64,000 bases of DNA from Bin87 sp963663945 (GTDB lineage Bacteria > Chloroflexota > Dehalococcoidia > Lucifugimonadales > UBA3495). The stretch lies in assembly GCA_963663945.1 (NCBI GenBank), contig OY760687.1, forward strand, positions 1,798,001 through 1,862,000, read 5' to 3'. The position numbers were made by a program, and so were the translations under genes. Below the pieces are notes generated by a model. The model worked only from the letters and a program-made list of their open reading frames with translations. It was not told where the DNA came from and searched no databases. Below, piece by piece: positions 19,469-27,190 of this stretch. Numbering within the stretch: the stretch's first letter is position 1; each line of letters opens with the position of its first letter.

Positions 19469-21733
19469 CTAGCTGCCGTTGTTATCCCAGAGTTGTTCGA
19501 GGATGGCGCCTGGTGACATGGGCAGGTTGTCCATGCGCACGCCGATGGCGTCGTGGATAGCGTTGGCGATTGCGGCCATGGGAGGCACGATGGGCACCTC
19601 GCCCACGCCGCGCACTCCGTAGGGATGGCCCGGGTTGGCCTTTTCCACGATGACGGTGTCGATCATGGGCAGATCCAGGCTGGTCGGCATACGGTAGTCC
19701 AGGAAGCTGGAGTTGACCATGTCGCCGGAGTCGTTCATGAAGTACTCTTCGTTGAGCGCCCAGCCGATGCCCTGCACCGCTCCGCCCTGCATCTGACCCT
19801 CCACGTAGCTGGGGTGGATGGCCTTTCCGGCGTCCTGCACGACGGTGTACCGCAGCACCTCCACCTTGCCCGTGTCGCGGTCGACTTCGACGTCCACCAG
19901 GTGGGTGCCGAACGCTCCGCCCTCACCGCCGGGGCTGACGCTGACCTGAGCGGAAATGGGCCCGCCGGTACGCGCCAACTGGGAGGACAGTTCCTTGAAG
20001 GACATCTGCAGGTCCTCGTCGGAGTTGTGCTTGAAGATGCCGTCCGCCAGGTCAATTTCCGAAGGGTCCTTTTCCCAGATCTGGCCGGCCCGGGCGATCA
20101 TCTTCCGCTTGATTTCCTCAGCGCACTCGTAGGCGGCCCAGCCGGTGGCAAATGTGGTGCGGCTGCCTCCGGTGAGGAAGGTGTAGCCAACGGCGTCAGT
20201 GTCACCGACACTGGGGCGCACGTCCTCGGCGGGTATGCCCAGGACCTCGGCCGCCTGCATGGCGATGGAGGCGCGGGAGCCGCCGATGTCGGTGGATCCT
20301 TCCACCAGGCCAATGGTGCCATCGGCGTTGACGCTGATGCTCGCGCTGGACGCCAGGCCGATATTCATCCAATACCCGCTGGCCACGCCGCGTCCCCGGT
20401 TGGGACCGGAGATCTCGGACTTGTAGTGGTCGCTGTCCTTGGCGGCTTCGAGGGTCTCGATGTTGCCGATAACGCGGAACTGCGGTCCGTCGACGCGGCG
20501 GTTGCCTTCCTTGCTGGCGTTCTTCAGGCGGAACTCCAGCGGGTCCATGCCGCATTTGGCGGCCAGTTCGTCAACGACCTGCTCGCCGCCGAAGGCGGAG
20601 ATCGGAGCGCCCGGAGCGCGGTAGGCGAACGAGCGAGGCTTGTTGGTAACCACGTCGTAGCCCTCGACCCGCTGGTTCTCCAGGGCATAGGGCGCGAAGA
20701 CGCACTGAGCGCCGGCGGTTACAGGAGAGGAACCGGGGAAGGCGCCGGCCTCGTACATGAGGACCGCGTCTGCGGCTACCAGCGTGCCATCGCTCTTGGC
20801 GCCCATCTTGATTTTGACATACGCGCCGGCGGTCGGGCCTGTGGCCTCGAAGGTCTCGGTGCGGCTCATCTGCATCTTGACCGGGCGGCCGGTCTTCTTG
20901 GACAGCAGCGCCGCCACCGGCTCCAGGTACAGCGGTATCTTGCCGCCGAACCCGCCGCCGATCTCCATGGGCACGACCTTGATGCGGGACACGGGCAGAT
21001 CGAGCACGCCTGACAAGGCGTCTCGCGCGACGAACGCGCCCTGTGTGCTGGTCCACACCGTCAGGTACCCGTCCGCATTCCAGAACGCGGAGGCGTTCTG
21101 CGGCTCGATGTAGCCCTGATGCACGGTGCGCGTGTTGAACTCGCGCTCGATGACGAAATCGGCCCCGGCGAAGGCAGCTTCCACGTCACCCTGTTCGTAA
21201 ACGAAACGGTTGGAGACGTTGCTGTGTTTGTCGGTTTCCTCGCCGAACTCGGTGGTGGTCATGTCCTCGTGGAGCAGGTCGGCGTCGTCCTTCATGGCGT
21301 CCAGCACGTTGCTGCTGGCTTTGAGGACTTCGTAGTCAACCTTGATGAGGTTGACCGCCTCTTCCGCGACGTGAGCAGAGTCGGCGGCGACGGCCGCGAT
21401 GGGATGACCGCGGAACAACGCTTTGCCGGCGGCCAGGATGTTGTTGCTGGCCGAGCGCGCCGCCATCGGCGGGTTGTCCTTGCCGGCGATGGGAAGATCG
21501 GCGCCGGTCACCACGCCGCGTACACCGGGCAACGCTTCCGCGGCCGACGTGTCGATGGACTTGATCCTCGCGTGGGCGTGCGGGCTCCGCAGAACTTTCG
21601 CGAAGAGCATCCCGCTCATCTCGAAGTCCGCGCCGTATTTCGCCCGCCCCGTCACCTTGTCGGCGCCGTCGTGGCGAACAGGCCGCGTGCCGACGACATT
21701 ATAGGTGGTGTTTGAGAGCACGATATTGGTCAT
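19469..21733 (-). CDS. Xanthine dehydrogenase-family molybdenum-binding subunit (second copy)
   Basis: This 754-residue paralog of the protein at 5145-7436 shares its landmarks: GTRPVRHDGADKVTGRAKYG, GGGFGGKIPLYLEP, AYRAPGAPISAFGGE and catalytic Glu712 in GVGEVP. The ATG at 21733 is selected because GAGG lies six bases upstream and the conserved domain begins shortly after. As with the first copy, no FAD or 2Fe-2S subunit gene is adjacent. It is followed by the CMD-like gene and preceded by the cytochrome b/Mo fusion gene. The substrate is unknown. Confidence 0.92.
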   Translation of the reverse strand: MTNIVLSNTTYNVVGTRPVRHDGADKVTGRAKYGADFEMSGMLFAKVLRSPHAHARIKSIDTSAAEALPGVRGVVTGADLPIAGKDNPPMAARSASNNILAAGKALFRGHPIAAVAADSAHVAEEAVNLIKVDYEVLKASSNVLDAMKDDADLLHEDMTTTEFGEETDKHSNVSNRFVYEQGDVEAAFAGADFVIEREFNTRTVHQGYIEPQNASAFWNADGYLTVWTSTQGAFVARDALSGVLDLPVSRIKVVPMEIGGGFGGKIPLYLEPVAALLSKKTGRPVKMQMSRTETFEATGPTAGAYVKIKMGAKSDGTLVAADAVLMYEAGAFPGSSPVTAGAQCVFAPYALENQRVEGYDVVTNKPRSFAYRAPGAPISAFGGEQVVDELAAKCGMDPLEFRLKNASKEGNRRVDGPQFRVIGNIETLEAAKDSDHYKSEISGPNRGRGVASGYWMNIGLASSASISVNADGTIGLVEGSTDIGGSRASIAMQAAEVLGIPAEDVRPSVGDTDAVGYTFLTGGSRTTFATGWAAYECAEEIKRKMIARAGQIWEKDPSEIDLADGIFKHNSDEDLQMSFKELSSQLARTGGPISAQVSVSPGGEGGAFGTHLVDVEVDRDTGKVEVLRYTVVQDAGKAIHPSYVEGQMQGGAVQGIGWALNEEYFMNDSGDMVNSSFLDYRMPTSLDLPMIDTVIVEKANPGHPYGVRGVGEVPIVPPMAAIANAIHDAIGVRMDNLPMSPGAILEQLWDNNGS

Positions 21734-21895
21734 AAGTCGCCTCGCTGCTGGTAGTAATTGGTGGCCGATTTTAGCACAGCCCCCACCGCTGCCCCAACCC
21801 CGGCATCGGGTAACGCGGTTATACCGCCGCAGGGACAGGCTGGTGGCCACGCTGTGTGGTGACCTTGATCAATGCGGGTCAGGGCGCCAGAGCGC

Positions 21896-22927
21896 TCAGG
21901 TCAACGGCAATGGCGGCTGCCACAGCTTGCCCGTCTGGTTGACGGTGATCGAATCGACCCACTTCACCCAGTCGTAGCCGCGCTTGTGCGGCTCGATCAT
22001 ACGCGCCGGAAAGCCATGCCCGGCTGAGAGCAGCCTGCCGTCGACCCTGGTGGCCAGCAGCGCGCGCTCGGCTTCCGCCAGGGAATACCGGCGGAAGTAT
22101 CCCGTGCGTGAACGGATGGTGATGCTGCCCGCGCCGGGTTTGGGCCTCGCTCGGGCCAGAAGCCGTGCGACCGGCATGCCTTCCCACTGTCGGGTGGTGT
22201 GCCATCCTCCGGTGCAGTCCAGGGTTGCGGTGAGTGTATCGGTCCACGTTTGGAGCTCCTCGAGTCCAATGCGATATTGCAATTCCACGTCGCCGTCGAC
22301 GCTCAGACTCCACGTTGAAGCATCGATGGCGGGCACCTTGTCGTTCAGCCACATGGTAACCGGGAAGTCAGGGCCGTTTTCCGGGTAAGATCCGGTGAAA
22401 CGACGCTCCGCTCCGGGGCCGGCTGCCAGCACGCCCGCCAACTCGGCGGTGCGCCAGGCCAGGAACCCGGCCATGGCCAGGCCGATCACGCGGAGGACGT
22501 GGCGGCGGTCAGCCAGGTATCGCCGGCGCAGGCTGATGCGGTGCCGGAAGGAGTGCCACAGCAACAGGGGGATCAGCATCCACGCCAGGTTCATGTGGAT
22601 GGTCGTGCCGGAGAACCCCATCCAGTCGTATGGCCCGAGATGGCTCCACGCTAATCCCAGGCCAAGTACGATCAGCAGTCCCAGCAAGAGAACGATGGAC
22701 CAGACCATCTGGTTCAGGGAGCGGCGCCAGTTGGTCCGGGTACGCAACGAACCCATGATGTTGCGCGATTTCCAGACAAAGAGCGCTAGGATGGCGAACC
22801 CGAAAATGCGGTGCAGGTGCATCGCCGCGATCCACTTGGAGTTGGAGTGGGTGAGGCCCAGGTATCCGGTCAGCAACTCGGCGATCACCAGAACGATCAA
22901 TGCGATGTTGGCCCAGGGGAAACGCAT
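21896..22927 (-). CDS. Cytochrome b / sulfite-oxidase-type molybdopterin fusion protein
   Basis: This 343-residue protein joins two redox modules. Residues 1-160 form about four membrane helices with histidines placed to hold heme b (His37, His39, His111, His125). Residues 175-343 form a sulfite-oxidase-family molybdopterin domain, with the Mo-ligand Cys238 in the signature DCTGGWHTTRQWEG and the family C-terminus GFPARMIEPHKRGYDWVKWV. The layout is a single-chain equivalent of the MsrP-MsrQ (YedY-YedZ) pair, in which electrons pass between quinone or heme and an extracytoplasmic Mo site. It is the last gene of a three-gene operon with a 4-TM protein and an FAD oxidase. The substrate is unknown; repair of oxidised methionine is one possibility. 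Confidence 0.88.
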   Translation of the reverse strand: MRFPWANIALIVLVIAELLTGYLGLTHSNSKWIAAMHLHRIFGFAILALFVWKSRNIMGSLRTRTNWRRSLNQMVWSIVLLLGLLIVLGLGLAWSHLGPYDWMGFSGTTIHMNLAWMLIPLLLWHSFRHRISLRRRYLADRRHVLRVIGLAMAGFLAWRTAELAGVLAAGPGAERRFTGSYPENGPDFPVTMWLNDKVPAIDASTWSLSVDGDVELQYRIGLEELQTWTDTLTATLDCTGGWHTTRQWEGMPVARLLARARPKPGAGSITIRSRTGYFRRYSLAEAERALLATRVDGRLLSAGHGFPARMIEPHKRGYDWVKWVDSITVNQTGKLWQPPLPLT

Positions 22928-22930
22928 CGC

Positions 22931-23386
22931 TCATCCGGTGCCGGCAGATCTCGCCAGGCGAAGCTGGTCCCGGCCCCAGAGTATTACGGCGACGGCCAGG
23001 CCCAGGTGCAGAAGCGTGGAAATCCAGGCGGTAAACCAACCGGAATCGCCGAAGACGGTCAACCCGAGCGCCAAACGCGCCAGCATGACGGCGAGGTACA
23101 CGCACCCGATGATGATGACGCACCGGCTGCCCGTCGCGTTCAACAACCGCGCCCGGTGAACCATGCTGCAAATTGCCGCGCCCAACAGGGCGACAATGAC
23201 TACCTGGCATGCCAGCAGCGCCGGGTATGGCATACCGCTGCCCTGCCAGGCGTCGAAAGCAGGCAGGAATTCTTGTGGGAACCACCGCTGCACGGCCTGT
23301 CCGGCCACGCGCAACAGAAATGCGGCGGACAGCGCAGCTACCACAACGATGGACCATAGCTCGCGGCGGATGGTCGCTCGCATCAT
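22931..23386 (-). CDS. Four-helix integral membrane protein
   Basis: This 151-residue protein has four hydrophobic segments (about residues 11-28, 56-76, 87-106 and 119-136) and short charged loops, with no recognised family. Its start overlaps the stop of the FAD oxidase gene by four bases (ATGA), and it ends four bases before the cytochrome b/Mo gene, so translation is coupled on both sides. It has only scattered histidines (HRAR, LLHLG), so heme binding is not clear. The context suggests a membrane partner for electron transfer. Confidence 0.82.
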   Translation of the reverse strand: MMRATIRRELWSIVVVAALSAAFLLRVAGQAVQRWFPQEFLPAFDAWQGSGMPYPALLACQVVIVALLGAAICSMVHRARLLNATGSRCVIIIGCVYLAVMLARLALGLTVFGDSGWFTAWISTLLHLGLAVAVILWGRDQLRLARSAGTG

Positions 23387-24789
23387 GTCTCACCGGCATA
23401 CGCCCGGTACCAGTCGCTGGAGAACACGTTGCACGGATCATACTGCCGCTTGCGGGACAGGAACACCGGGAACTGCGGATAGCACACGGCCAACTGCTCT
23501 GCCGTGGCGAATTTGTCGTAGGTGAGGAAATAGCTCCCGTCCCTCTCGATGGCGAGGTCGATCAATGCTCGCAAGGCCTGAGCGACGCGCTGGATGCCGT
23601 CCGGATCGTGGTCCACGTGCAGGTTGACGACGATACACGCATACGGTTGCCGGGCCCAGTTGAGCATGGTTTCGTCGTCGCGCTCGATGAGTCGTATGGT
23701 GCCGTAGATCACGTTGGCCGCCCGCCGCTTCAACTCCGCGGCGGCGTCCGTCATGAATCCGGGCAGTTCAAGCAGGGGCACGTATAACTCGGTGATGGTT
23801 TCCGAGCCAGGAATCGTGCAACCGAGCCGCGCGTCCAGTTCCTGGTGGTAGTGGTCGATGTACTGGCTCAATTGGAAGGTGTCGCTGTCGTAGGTCTGGC
23901 CGTCGGTGCTCTGGTAGAAGCCGGCATACTCATCGAAGGCACGGGCTTTGTCGGCGTGGGACCAGTGGAGCAATTGCCGCCAGGCGGCCTCGGTGAGCAG
24001 GTTTTGCGGTGGCGCGGCGGTTCGCGCCTCAGCGTCACCGACCGGATGATAGCAGGACAGTACGCCATCTTTCAGGAACCCGGGCGATGTTTCATCGGTC
24101 CGGTACTGAAAATCACCGTAGGTGAACCCATCGGCAATTCGTTGCTTGAAGAGGTCTCCGAGTTTATCAATGGTGGTGACTTCCACGACCCGCCGCACGT
24201 GGTGAGCCTGCATGAGGCGCAGGTCGACGGTGGTGATCACGCCAACCAGCCCGTAACCGCCGATGGCCAAGCGGAACAGTTCGGTATTCTGCTGTCGATC
24301 ACACCGGAGCAGGTTGCCGTCTGCGTCGATCATATCGAAAGCATCCACGTCCTGAACGATCGGCCTATAGGTCAGCCCGCGGCCGTGGCCGTTGGCCGCC
24401 AGCGCTCCCCCGATGCTGAGCCGGTCGGCGCCGGTCTGCTTCTGCACGACGCTCCAGCGCCGGTCGGCGCTTTCCTGCATCGCGCGCAGACCGCAAACCA
24501 GGTCGGACCACATGATCCCGGCCTCGACCGTAACGATACCTCGCTCCGCGTCCAGGTTTGTGATGCGGTTCAGGTGTTGCGTGTCCAGCAGGGTTCCGCC
24601 GGACAGGAATTGCTGACCGCCCATGGCATGGCGTCCCGCTGCGATGCTCATGCTCCGGCCGGCGTCGCGGGCGCGGGCTACTGCCTCCCGTGTTTCCGCG
24701 ACGGTTTTCGGCGCGATAATATCGCCGACCTGCGTCTGGTTCAACTGCGAATGGATGTCGTTGACCGTTATGGGTTCTGGGTTTGTCAT
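23383..24789 (-). CDS. FAD-linked oxidoreductase (PCMH-type FAD domain)
   Basis: This 468-residue flavoprotein belongs to the vanillyl-alcohol oxidase/GlcD superfamily. The FAD domain (about 20-200) contains IAAGRHAMGGQQF, IVTVEAGIMWSDL and GGALAANGHGRG, a pyrophosphate- and isoalloxazine-contacting pattern. The C-terminal substrate domain ends with the family-like RKRQYDPCNVFSSDWY. It oxidises a small alcohol or acid and passes electrons on. It is the first gene of the operon with the 4-TM protein and the cytochrome b/Mo fusion, which suggests that electrons enter the membrane there. A weak AGGA lies upstream. Confidence 0.88.
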   Translation of the reverse strand: MTNPEPITVNDIHSQLNQTQVGDIIAPKTVAETREAVARARDAGRSMSIAAGRHAMGGQQFLSGGTLLDTQHLNRITNLDAERGIVTVEAGIMWSDLVCGLRAMQESADRRWSVVQKQTGADRLSIGGALAANGHGRGLTYRPIVQDVDAFDMIDADGNLLRCDRQQNTELFRLAIGGYGLVGVITTVDLRLMQAHHVRRVVEVTTIDKLGDLFKQRIADGFTYGDFQYRTDETSPGFLKDGVLSCYHPVGDAEARTAAPPQNLLTEAAWRQLLHWSHADKARAFDEYAGFYQSTDGQTYDSDTFQLSQYIDHYHQELDARLGCTIPGSETITELYVPLLELPGFMTDAAAELKRRAANVIYGTIRLIERDDETMLNWARQPYACIVVNLHVDHDPDGIQRVAQALRALIDLAIERDGSYFLTYDKFATAEQLAVCYPQFPVFLSRKRQYDPCNVFSSDWYRAYAGET

Positions 24790-24869
24790 GGTTGGTATTG
24801 TCGTCCTTTTGTATCGCAGGTGGCGCTACTGGTACCTACGAGCACGAGAGCGTCGCGGATGGGGCGCCG

Positions 24870-24878
24870 TGGTACACT
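24870..24878 (+). promoter_or_regulatory. Extended -10 promoter for the CoA transferase
   Basis: TGGTACACT fits the extended -10 form TGnTAnAAT with two mismatches. It lies in the 155-base divergent gap, about 67 bases upstream of the CoA transferase ATG. No clear -35 element accompanies it. Confidence 0.35.
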
Positions 24879-24944
24879 CCCGTCGCGTTAGGCGGGATAT
24901 TTTCCAGCCGCCAACGGGCACCCCAGAATAGGCGGACGACAAGT

Positions 24945-26171
24945 ATGCAGCCACTTTCGGACTTGCGGGTTTTGGCCGTTACCGTATTCCTCGCCGGGCC
25001 CTTCCTGAGCATGACGCTGGCCCGGTTGGGCGCCGAGGTGATCAAAATCGAGATACCCGGCCGTGGCGATCCGGTGCGCGGCAATGGCCCTTTTGCCGGT
25101 CCCGACGGCATCCACTCCGAGCAGCGAACCGAAAAGCACATCGCTACCCGTTTTCTGAAGCGCAGCCAGGGCGTGAAGAGCGTGACCCTGGACCTGAGGA
25201 ACCCGCGCGGGCGGGAGTTGTTCCTTGAAATGGCCCGGCAATCCGACGTCGTTCTGGAGAACCTGGCGCCGGGCTCCATGACCAGGCTGGGATTGGGTTA
25301 CCAGGACGTGGCCGCCGTGAACCCGGCGGTCATCTACGCCAGCATCTCCGGTTATGGACAGACCGGCCCTTACGCCCATCAGCCGGCCCACGATCCCCAG
25401 ATCCAGGGAATGAGCGGTTTGATGGACATCAACGGGGAACCGGACGGCCCGCCGACGCGCGTGGGGTTCTACATCGGCGATCTGGTCACCCCGATGTTCG
25501 CGTCCACCGCCATCCTGTCGGCGCTGCGGGAAAAGGACAAGACCGGCAAGGGTTGCTACCTGGACGTTTCCATGATGGACACGCTGGCATCGCTGATGCT
25601 GATGGAAAACCTCGAAGAGGACCTGGCGGCTGGGATCCCGTTGCGCACCGGCAACAACAGCCGTAGCGGGCCGACCGGTCAGTACCACGCGAGCGACGGC
25701 GCCGTCATCATCACCGCCGCCAGCGACGATCAGTGGCGTCGCCTGTGCAATGCTATCGGGATCCCTGACCTTATTGAAGACGACAGGTTCGCCCGTTACC
25801 AGGTGAGGTCGGAAAACGCCGCGGCGGCCCGCGCGGAGGTCCAGGCCCGCATCGGGGCCATGACCCGAGCCGAGGCTCTGGAGCGTCTTTCTGCCGGCGA
25901 CGTGCCGTGCGGCCCGGTGCGTACCGTGCCCGAAATACTGGCTGACCAGCATTTCCGTGACCGGGGGGCCCTGCAACCCATGCGAAACGCTGCCTCCAAT
26001 GGAGAGGTCGACGAGGTCGTGGCCGGATTCCCGGTCCTGTTCGACGGCCAACCACTGCCCGATGTGCCGGGCGCGCCGTCCCTGGGCATGCACAACGCCG
26101 AGGTGCTGAAGGCACTGTGCGGGGTGGATGCGGATGGATTGGCCGAGCATAAAAACAACGGCGTGATTTAG
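24945..26171 (+). CDS. Family III CoA transferase (CaiB/BaiF)
   Basis: This 408-residue enzyme moves CoA between organic acids. The N-terminal Rossmann part shows the family pattern MTLARLGAEVIKIEIPGRGD, followed by LENLAPGSMTRLGLGY and ASISGYGQTGPY. The catalytic aspartate that forms the acyl anhydride is in FYIGDLVTPMFA. The ATG at 24945 is used because the domain begins there (MQPLSDLRVLAVTVFLAGP); upstream in-frame codons run through the divergent promoter region. A CitE-like lyase gene follows after 111 bases on the same strand, so the pair may activate and then cleave an acid. The acid is not known. Confidence 0.92.
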   Translation: MQPLSDLRVLAVTVFLAGPFLSMTLARLGAEVIKIEIPGRGDPVRGNGPFAGPDGIHSEQRTEKHIATRFLKRSQGVKSVTLDLRNPRGRELFLEMARQSDVVLENLAPGSMTRLGLGYQDVAAVNPAVIYASISGYGQTGPYAHQPAHDPQIQGMSGLMDINGEPDGPPTRVGFYIGDLVTPMFASTAILSALREKDKTGKGCYLDVSMMDTLASLMLMENLEEDLAAGIPLRTGNNSRSGPTGQYHASDGAVIITAASDDQWRRLCNAIGIPDLIEDDRFARYQVRSENAAAARAEVQARIGAMTRAEALERLSAGDVPCGPVRTVPEILADQHFRDRGALQPMRNAASNGEVDEVVAGFPVLFDGQPLPDVPGAPSLGMHNAEVLKALCGVDADGLAEHKNNGVI

Positions 26172-26179
26172 GCTGAGCG

Positions 26180-26195
26180 CCGGGGAAAACCCCGG
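26180..26195 (+). terminator. Small hairpin after the CoA transferase
   Basis: A 6-bp stem CCGGGG/CCCCGG with loop AAAA lies eight bases after the stop and is followed by TTTG. It is short and may only partly reduce read-through into the CitE-like gene. Confidence 0.35.
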
Positions 26196-26282
26196 TTTGC
26201 CCTCGTCGGGATCTGCTGTACGCACCCATCGGAAACTATCCCAATTGATCTGCCTTCCGGCGGTTTCAGGAGAAACTCAACC

Positions 26283-27185
26283 ATGCCCCGTATCACCACC
26301 AAGCCTCTCCGCTCCGTCATGTTCGTGCCCGGCAACAAGGAAGACTGGATGCGCAAGGCTCCCCAATACGGTCCCGACGCGCTGATCCTCGACCTTGAGG
26401 ACTCGGTGCCGGAGTATGACAAGGACGCCGCCCGCCCACTGGTCGCGCAAATGATCGACGAGTTGTCGGAACGCGGCCAGACGCTGTTCGTCAGGGTGAA
26501 CCGGCTGGAGACCGGGCTGACCGGCTTCGACCTGGAAGCCGTCACCCGACCCGGCCTCTACGGCATCCTGTTGCCCAAGGTGGAAACGCCGGCGGACGTG
26601 GTGGAAGCGGATGTGTTGCTGCGCTATTTCGAGCGCAAGGCCGGCATGGAACTGAACACCGTGTGCATCGACCCGGGGCTGGAGACCGCTTCGGGGATCC
26701 GCATGGCCTACGAGATCGCCATGGCGTCGGACCGGGTGGGGCACATGGGCGGGAGCGGTGGCAAAGGCGGGGATACGGCCCGCAGCATTGGTTACCGCTG
26801 GACCCTGGAAGGAGCGGAAACCCTGTACCTGCGTAGCAAGGTGCTGATGGACAGCCGGGCCGCCGGAATCCAATGGCCCATCAGCGGCGGGTGGTTCGAT
26901 ATCCGTGATCTGGAAGGCCTGCGCTACTGGGCCAACAATCTGAAGGCGCTGGGGTACACCGGGATGAACCTGATCCACCCGTCGCACGTGCCCATCGTGA
27001 ACGAGATCTTCACGCCCACGCCCGAGGAGATCGCGTTCTGGCAGGGGTTGCTGGACGCCATGGAGGAAAGCCGCCGTCAGGGCACGGCCGCCGTGACCTA
27101 TGCCGGCGACATGGTCGACGTGGCGCACGAGGAAACCGCCAAGGCAATGCTGGACATGTGCCGCAGCCTCGGGCTGGTGGGATAA
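26283..27185 (+). CDS. HpcH/HpaI aldolase / citrate lyase beta-like protein
   Basis: This 300-residue TIM-barrel protein belongs to the CitE/malyl-CoA lyase family. It has RSVMFVPGNKEDWMRKA, ILDLEDSVPEYDK, FVRVNRLETGL, ILLPKVETPADV and NLIHPSHVPIVNE. The metal-site region, usually FGxxDLxxDxG, reads GHMGGSGGKGGDTARSIGYR here, a Gly-rich variant without the first aspartate. Metal binding or substrate choice may therefore differ from CitE. AGGAG lies ten bases before the ATG. It follows a CoA transferase, which fits cleavage or formation of a C-C bond in a CoA thioester. Confidence 0.88.
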   Translation: MPRITTKPLRSVMFVPGNKEDWMRKAPQYGPDALILDLEDSVPEYDKDAARPLVAQMIDELSERGQTLFVRVNRLETGLTGFDLEAVTRPGLYGILLPKVETPADVVEADVLLRYFERKAGMELNTVCIDPGLETASGIRMAYEIAMASDRVGHMGGSGGKGGDTARSIGYRWTLEGAETLYLRSKVLMDSRAAGIQWPISGGWFDIRDLEGLRYWANNLKALGYTGMNLIHPSHVPIVNEIFTPTPEEIAFWQGLLDAMEESRRQGTAAVTYAGDMVDVAHEETAKAMLDMCRSLGLVG

Positions 27186-27190
27186 CTTCG

